This document shows, piece by piece, positions 59,227 to 64,000 of a DNA stretch of 64,000 bases. Each line of letters begins with the position of its first letter. Positions within the stretch are counted from its first letter, which is position 1. Origin of the DNA: Arthrobacter mangrovi (GTDB taxonomy: Bacteria; Actinomycetota; Actinomycetes; Actinomycetales; Micrococcaceae). Position numbers and translations under genes: made by a program. The DNA is taken from the NCBI RefSeq assembly GCF_026011795.1, contig NZ_BRVS01000006.1, positions 1-64,000 of the forward strand, in the 5' to 3' direction. A model generated the notes under the pieces. That model saw nothing but the letters and a program-made list of their open reading frames with translations, was not told the origin of the DNA and did no database searches.

Positions 59227-61869
59227 TCAAACTCTCCCGAAGCGGATGCGGCCGCGTCCTCTCCGCCGCCCCGCGAGCCAGCGCGACGCGGCGCCCATGA
59301 CGCAGGTGGCAAGCGCCCAGTAGGCGACGCCGGCGGCGAGGGAGGCCGCGACGGCCAGGGCGGGGGAGATGGGCACGAGGCCGGGGTAGACGAGCCAGTG
59401 GGTGAGGTAGGCGTGGAGGGACGCGGCGGCGAGCACGCCGAACAGCCGGTGCAGGCCGGCGGGCACGGGGAGGGCAGGCAGCCAGGCCAGCAGGAGGACG
59501 CCGGCCAGGATGGTGGAGTCGCGGTAGGGCTCGCCGAAGAAGCCGGGCACGGTCAGCCCGGCCAGCGCCGAGACGGCCAGCCGGGGAGCCAGGCCACGGA
59601 GCCGGGAGGCGAAGGCGGGCGGGGGGATCGGGCCGCCGCGGCGGGCTGCTGCCGGCCGTGCCTGCGCGGCGGCCCAGCCGAGGGCGAAGAGCCAGAGCAC
59701 CGGGGCGGGGTTCGGTGCCGGCAGGACCACGATCCCGAACCTGGTCAGCAGCCCGAGCGCGGTCAGGGCCAGCGGGAAGGCGAACGGGAAGCGGCGCTCC
59801 GCCCGCGCCACCGGGGGAATCGCGAGCAGCGCGGCCACGGCGGCCAGCAGGTACACCAGCATCTCGACGAACCAGAAGTCCCAGCGCGTGGACCACGTCT
59901 CCGGACCCATGAACGAGTTGAGCAGCACGATGTTCTCCAGTCCGTACCGGTCCGTGAGCAGGTAGGCGGCGGCGATGAAGGCGACGCTGGGAACGATGAT
60001 CCGGCCGACGCTGCGCCCGTGGCGCTTCAGCCGCTGGGTCCGGGCGCCGCCGAGCTGGAAGCGGGCGAAGTTGAACCCGGCCACCGCGAAGAGCACATGC
60101 GCCATGCCCGGCCAGTGGAAGAGCTGCGCGTGGGTGCCGATGATCGCGACAATGCCGAGCGCCCGCAGAACGATGCCGGTCTCCAGCCGCACGAACACGC
60201 GCCGGCGGCCGGAGCGCGCTGATGCCGCGCGCCCGGACCGCTGCCGGCCCCGTGCGGCAGGGGGGTCCTTCGGAGCCAGTTCGCCGACCGGCGTGACGTG
60301 CCAGTCCGCGGGCAGGTGCCCGAGCGCCCGCTCCAACCGGACCGACGCGGCGACATAGGACAGCGAGTCCCCGCCGAGCGAGACGAATGTGTCCCCGTCC
60401 CGCACTTCGTTGCAGTCCAGCGCCTCGGCGAAGATGGCCCGCACGTCCTCCGGGGGTCCCGCCGCATGTCGCTCCGGTTCCGAAACCTCCGGCACCGGGG
60501 CGGCCAGCGCCAGCACCGCCGGGTAGTCCACTTTGCCGTTGGCAAGCCGGGGGACGCTGGCGACGGCGTAAACCTCCACCGCGGCGCGCGGCAGCCCTAG
60601 CCGTTGAGCCAGTACCTTGCCGAGGATGCCCGGGTCATGTCCGCCCTCGACCGCGACCACCAGGCTCCGGTCCGATCCGGCGGCAGCGGCCGTGGCGCCG
60701 AGCTCGGCCAGGACCTTCTCCACCTGCCCCAGGTCGATGCGCAGCCCCGCGATCTTCACGAACCGGCTGAGCCGCCCCACCACCTCGTACACTCCCGAGG
60801 GCCGCAGCCGCGCCAGATCGCCGGTGCGGAGCTCGCCGACCATGCGTCCCAAGGCCAGGTCCTCCGGCCGCTCGGCGTAGCCCAGCATGACGTTCGGCCC
60901 GGAGTAGACCAACTCGCCGTCCGGCAGCCCGGGCACCGGCTCGATCCGGAACGCGCCGCCCGAAACGGGAACCCCGATCGTCCCCGGATTGTCGGCGGCC
61001 AGCCGCGGCGGCAGGTACGCCATCCGCGCGGTGGCCTCGGTCTGCCCGTACATCACGAACAGGTCCCACCCGCGGCGCTCGCCGAGTTCCCGGTAGCGGC
61101 GCACCGTGTCCGGATCCAGTCGACCGCCGGCTTGCGTGACGTACCGCAGGCCGGGCAGGTCCATGTCCGCGAACCCAACCCGCTCCAGCAGCTCGAACGT
61201 GTACGGAACCCCGGCGAACGTCGTCGCACGGTGTTTCCGGAACAGTTCCCAGAAGCACGGGTCCACTACGGACAGGCCGGTGAGGACCAGGCCGGCACCG
61301 CGCAACAGGTGGCTGTTGATCACCGAGAGGCCGTAGCAGTAGGACATCGGCAGCGTGGTGGCGGCGCGGTCCTCGGGCCGGATGTCCAGGTAGCCGGCGA
61401 TCGACTCCGCGTTGGACTGCAGGTTCTCCTGCGAGAGCCGCACCAGCTTGGGCGAGCCGGTGGAGCCGGACGTGCTCAGCAGGAGGGCCAGCTCCGGATG
61501 CAGCTCGTGCCGCGTGCCGGTCCGGCGCTCCTGGAGCACCGGTGCGCCGTCGCCGGAGCGCAGGACGACGTCCGGATCGTACGCCGCGAGGACCGATTCG
61601 AGTGCCGCGGGCTTGTCCGCCGGCACGAGGATCAGCGGATGTCCTGCGGACAGTGCCGCCAGGTACGCGATGAGGGAATCGACGTCGTTCGCCGCCGCCA
61701 GCACGGCCAGCCGCCGCACCGGGCCCAGCCGGCCCGCAACCTCGTCGACTCGGTCCGCCAGTTCGCGGTAGGTCAGCGCCCCGTCCCTCGTGAGGACTCC
61801 GGGCCGGTCGCCGTAGCGGGCCAGATCGGCGGCGAAACGGACGCGGGCTAGGTCGAGCTCAATAGTCAC
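59227..61869 (-). CDS. Adenylation - carrier - acyltransferase fusion (NRPS-like)
   Basis: An 880-residue multidomain protein. Adenylation domain (about 1-455): LLLSTSGSTGSPKLVRLS, VMYGQTEATARMAYL, GELRTGDLARL and LANGKVDYPAV. Carrier domain (about 470-540) with the phosphopantetheine serine in FVSLGGDSLSYVAAS. From about 580, an acyltransferase_3-type membrane domain with about ten helices (GIVLRALGIVAIIGTHAQLFHW). It would activate an amino or carboxylic acid, load it on the carrier and transfer it to a membrane or lipid acceptor. GTG 61869 is the start; an iron-box-like site lies directly upstream. Confidence 0.78.
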   Translation of the reverse strand: MTIELDLARVRFAADLARYGDRPGVLTRDGALTYRELADRVDEVAGRLGPVRRLAVLAAANDVDSLIAYLAALSAGHPLILVPADKPAALESVLAAYDPDVVLRSGDGAPVLQERRTGTRHELHPELALLLSTSGSTGSPKLVRLSQENLQSNAESIAGYLDIRPEDRAATTLPMSYCYGLSVINSHLLRGAGLVLTGLSVVDPCFWELFRKHRATTFAGVPYTFELLERVGFADMDLPGLRYVTQAGGRLDPDTVRRYRELGERRGWDLFVMYGQTEATARMAYLPPRLAADNPGTIGVPVSGGAFRIEPVPGLPDGELVYSGPNVMLGYAERPEDLALGRMVGELRTGDLARLRPSGVYEVVGRLSRFVKIAGLRIDLGQVEKVLAELGATAAAAGSDRSLVVAVEGGHDPGILGKVLAQRLGLPRAAVEVYAVASVPRLANGKVDYPAVLALAAPVPEVSEPERHAAGPPEDVRAIFAEALDCNEVRDGDTFVSLGGDSLSYVAASVRLERALGHLPADWHVTPVGELAPKDPPAARGRQRSGRAASARSGRRRVFVRLETGIVLRALGIVAIIGTHAQLFHWPGMAHVLFAVAGFNFARFQLGGARTQRLKRHGRSVGRIIVPSVAFIAAAYLLTDRYGLENIVLLNSFMGPETWSTRWDFWFVEMLVYLLAAVAALLAIPPVARAERRFPFAFPLALTALGLLTRFGIVVLPAPNPAPVLWLFALGWAAAQARPAAARRGGPIPPPAFASRLRGLAPRLAVSALAGLTVPGFFGEPYRDSTILAGVLLLAWLPALPVPAGLHRLFGVLAAASLHAYLTHWLVYPGLVPISPALAVAASLAAGVAYWALATCVMGAASRWLAGRRRGRGRIRFGRV

Positions 61870-61882
61870 CGGTGAAGCATAA

Positions 61883-61901
61883 GGAGCAAAGGCTAACCTT
61901 A
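61883..61901 (-). promoter_or_regulatory. IdeR/DtxR-like iron box
   Basis: On the minus strand TAAGGTTAGCCTTTGCTCC: the left half agrees well with the consensus TTAGGTTAGGCTAACCTAA, the right half weakly. It lies 14 bases before the GTG of the fusion gene. TGCGTACG is repeated at 61903-61910 and 61922-61929. Confidence 0.45.
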
Positions 61902-62096
61902 CTGCGTACGTTAAGGTCTGTTGCGTACGACGGCGGGACGAACCGTTTCATCCGCATCTCCACGGTTCCGCCGGGTCATCTGCGGCCAAAATTGCGAGGC
62001 CGAAGTGCGGACTCCGGGAAGGCGTTTGCCCTCTGGTCGCCGCCACCCGCGAGTGGGAATATGGGGATGCCACTACCTGATAGGGAGTGATTCGCC

Positions 62097-62681
62097 ATGG
62101 ACGAGACGGCGAAGGGGGAGCAAGGGGACAAGGGCTTCTGGCACACGGCGCCGGGCCTGATTACTGCCGTAGCAGCGCTGATTACCGCCCTCGGCGGGAT
62201 CCTGGGCATTCTGGTCCAGAGCGGCGTGATCGACTGGGGAAACGACGGCCAGCAGCTCAGCGCGACCCAGGGCCCGGCTGGAGCGGCCGACTCCGAAGGG
62301 GAAAACCGGCCCGAAGATGCGAAGCCGGTACCGGAGCAGGCCGGGACGAGCCCCGTACCATGGGACCGGGCCGATGCCGACCTGGTGCGGCGGGACGGGA
62401 CGAGCACAACGGTCAAAGCCTCCACGGTGGCTCTCGCGTGTACGACCGGCAGTCTTCAGTTCGAGAACGGCCAGCAGATCAGCCTGGAAAACGTGCGCTC
62501 CATCCGGTTCGACGCGATCTACATGGACAGCGCGAGCGCGGATGGACTGGTGACGCTGCTGGACGGGCAGGAGCTGACGGACCCCATCTACACCTGGAAC
62601 TGCCCCGTCTGGGCACAGAACAAGCTCGGCCGGGTGCAGATCGAGCTCGGGGACATACGGCTGGTCAAGTTCAACCGCTGA
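62097..62681 (+). CDS. Membrane-anchored protein, unknown
   Basis: 194 residues: a charged N-terminus, one membrane helix at about residues 20-42 (LITAVAALITALGGILGILV), an acidic disordered linker (about 48-85) and a compact outer domain with two cysteines (ALACTTGSL; YTWNCPVWA) that could form a disulphide. The outer domain reads like a small beta-rich binding module. GGGAG precedes the ATG at 62097. No family recognised. Confidence 0.65.
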   Translation: MDETAKGEQGDKGFWHTAPGLITAVAALITALGGILGILVQSGVIDWGNDGQQLSATQGPAGAADSEGENRPEDAKPVPEQAGTSPVPWDRADADLVRRDGTSTTVKASTVALACTTGSLQFENGQQISLENVRSIRFDAIYMDSASADGLVTLLDGQELTDPIYTWNCPVWAQNKLGRVQIELGDIRLVKFNR

Positions 62682-62866
62682 CCCCAAGCCGCGCGGGACC
62701 ACCAGTAGCGGCGGGCCGAAGCGCCCCGCCGCACTCCCGGCGTCGTTCCCCTGGGAAATTTCCCGTTGATTCCACGGCGCCGCTGCCGGGCGGGGGCGGC
62801 TTCTGGTTGACTCGGCTTGGGTGGCCGCGGATTCCCTGCGGCCTGCGGCAGAAAGGACTGATCTAC

Positions 62867-63625
62867 ATGGCACAGTTCGACGGCAAGGTTGCCTTGGTGA
62901 CCGGCGGCGGTTCCGGCATCGGCGAGGCGATCAGCAAGGAGCTCGCGGCCAAGGGCGCCAGCGTCGTGGTCACCGACATCAACCTGGAAGCGGCAGAGCG
63001 GGTGGCCAAGGAGATTGCCGACGGCGGGGGCACGGCCTCGGCGGTGCAGCAGGACACCGCGCGCAAGGAGGATTCCGAGAAGGCGGTACGGCACGCCGTC
63101 GATACTTACGGTGCCCTGCACTACGCGGTCAACAACGCCGGCATCGGCGGCAAGAACGCGCCGGCGGGCGAGGTTGACCTGGCGGACTGGGACAAGGTCA
63201 TCGACATCAACCTCAACGGCGTGCTCTACGGCATGCGCTACCAGATCCCGGAGATGCTCAAGGCCGGCGGCAAGAACTCGGCCATCGTGAACATGGCCTC
63301 CATCCACGGCTCCGTCGCCGCCCTAGGCAACGGCGCCTACACCGCGGCGAAGCACGGCGTCGTCGGCCTGACCAAGAACGCGGCCGCCGAGTACGGGCCC
63401 GAGGGCCTGCGCATCAACTCCGTCGGCCCCGGCTACATCAACACGCCGCTCGTGGTGAATAGCCTGAGCGAAGACATCCGCAAGGCGCTCGAGGGCAAGC
63501 ACGCACTCGGACGCCTCGGCACGGCCGAGGAAGTCGCCCATCTGGTCAGCTTCCTGCTCTCGGACGACGCCTCGTTCATGACGGGCGGCTACTACCTGGT
63601 CGACGGCGGCTACACGGCGGTGTAG
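62867..63625 (+). CDS. SDR-family oxidoreductase, FabG/3-hydroxyacyl-like
   Basis: A 252-residue classical SDR: VTGGGSGIGEAISKEL, NNAGIGG, the serine in VNMASIHGS and YTAAKHGVVGLTKN, and a C-terminus MTGGYYLVDGGYTAV. ATG 62867 has AAAGGA nine bases upstream. It resembles acetoacetyl-CoA or 3-oxoacyl reductases and glucose-dehydrogenase-type SDRs. Monocistronic, with a strong terminator behind it. Confidence 0.83.
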   Translation: MAQFDGKVALVTGGGSGIGEAISKELAAKGASVVVTDINLEAAERVAKEIADGGGTASAVQQDTARKEDSEKAVRHAVDTYGALHYAVNNAGIGGKNAPAGEVDLADWDKVIDINLNGVLYGMRYQIPEMLKAGGKNSAIVNMASIHGSVAALGNGAYTAAKHGVVGLTKNAAAEYGPEGLRINSVGPGYINTPLVVNSLSEDIRKALEGKHALGRLGTAEEVAHLVSFLLSDDASFMTGGYYLVDGGYTAV

Positions 63626-63669
63626 CGGCAGCCCGCCACCGGCGGTGACCGCAAGGTTCCCGGAAAAGG

Positions 63670-63708
63670 GAAGGGCAGCGGCTTCGCTTGGCGAAGCCCC
63701 TGCCCTTC
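63670..63708 (+). terminator. Terminator after the SDR gene
   Basis: A 17-bp stem with one mismatch (GAAGGGCAG and GGCTTCG arms) around a five-base loop, 45 bases after the SDR stop. Confidence 0.75.
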
Positions 63709-63766
63709 GCCGTCTCCGGCCGGCCCAGGCGTTGCCCGGGTGCGGTGCTGGTGCCAAGGTGGAGGC

Positions 63767-64000
63767 ATGCCTATCGAGGTGCGCGCAGCAACCGTGTTCG
63801 ATGACGTGAAGCAGGTCCTGGGGCCGAAGCGTGCGGATGCGAACGTGTGCTGGTGCCTGAGCTACAGGGTGCCGTCGAAGGAGAACCGGACGCTGCTGGG
63901 ACAGGACCGCGGCAAGCGGGTGCAGGAGCTGTGCGGGGAGGATCCGCCGCCGGGCGTGCTGGCGTACGACGGCGACGAGGTGGTGGGCTGGGCCGCGGTC
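63767..64000 (+). CDS. GNAT-family N-acetyltransferase (N-terminal part, cut by window end)
   Basis: 78 codons from ATG 63767 to the window edge: MPIEVRAATVFDDVKQVLGP, then NVCWCLSYRVPSKENR and VLAYDGDEVVGWAAV. The last segment is the GNAT beta4 strand before the acetyl-CoA site, which lies outside the window. The CWCLSY stretch occurs in a group of actinobacterial GNAT proteins of unknown acceptor. GGAGG is close to the ATG. Confidence 0.72.
   Translation, partial: MPIEVRAATVFDDVKQVLGPKRADANVCWCLSYRVPSKENRTLLGQDRGKRVQELCGEDPPPGVLAYDGDEVVGWAAV

Noticed and set aside
59398-60222. Forward ORFs opposite the adenylation/acyltransferase gene
   Set aside because: Arg/Gly/Gln-rich shadow frames without family motifs.

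Overview
The window is high-G+C actinobacterial DNA, roughly two thirds G+C by eye, with many GTG and TTG starts, frequent ATGA/GTGA overlaps and GGAGG-type ribosome sites. The families present (mycothiol-linked beta-lactamase-fold hydrolase, DUF6457, DUF6421, tandem AsnC-type regulator, class F sortase with an ECF sigma pair) point to the Micrococcaceae, most likely Arthrobacter or a close relative. It reads as a chromosomal stretch made of catabolic modules, each with its own regulator. No tRNA, rRNA, CRISPR array, transposase or prophage gene was recognised.

Layout. 1-1700: scarred region with the tail of an unknown gene, a frameshifted YjzC-like gene coupled to a 51-residue ORF on the minus strand, and a possible small structured RNA. 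1702-7363: GABA module (gabT, a D-2-hydroxyglutarate-dehydrogenase-like flavo/Fe-S enzyme, gabD). 7605-14886: polar amino acid ABC importer with a sarcosine-oxidase-like flavoenzyme and a HAD hydrolase, opposite a tandem AsnC regulator and a D-2-hydroxyacid dehydrogenase. 14996-22788: two-component system plus a cell-surface cluster (phosphodiester glycosidase domain, GT2/GtrA, DUF4956, VTC, Cthe_2159-like beta-helix). 23305-30953: seven-gene catabolic operon (asparaginase-like amidase, CE4-fold hydrolase, MFS, two SDRs, small protein, Old Yellow Enzyme) divergent from a LacI regulator.

31064-39393: YbdK-type ligase, then a redox group (GMC oxidoreductase with small subunit, IclR regulator, ABM-domain protein, FAD/Fe-S dehydrogenase) that shares a GATAA-type dyad. 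39431-47244: MFS, SDR, DUF6421, LysP-like permease and a YqjM-like Old Yellow Enzyme. 47340-50370: ECF sigma, anti-sigma, class F sortase and DUF4397 surface protein. 50640-52665: orphan PIN protein, TetR regulator and small unknowns. 52674-59168: one-carbon disposal (folD, cyclodeaminase, purU, formate dehydrogenase, MBL hydrolase, DUF6457), including a 28-codon ORF that looks like an internally deleted mycothiol-dependent formaldehyde dehydrogenase. 59227-64000: adenylation/carrier/acyltransferase fusion behind an iron-box-like site, membrane-anchored unknown, SDR and the start of a GNAT acetyltransferase.

Strongest candidates for something new: (1) three sites of 11-bp direct repeats in front of the response regulator and inside the surface cluster, suggesting one regulon for a VTC/DUF4956/Cthe_2159 surface system; (2) the LacI-controlled operon, whose enzymes fit a cyclic-imide or maleimide-type pathway, with three operators at exact 13-bp spacing; (3) a TTATC-N7-GATAA dyad repeated around the IclR/GMC/FAD-FeS group; (4) the deleted dehydrogenase 'ghost'. 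All functional statements rest on reading the sequence and on recalled family knowledge; no database search was run.
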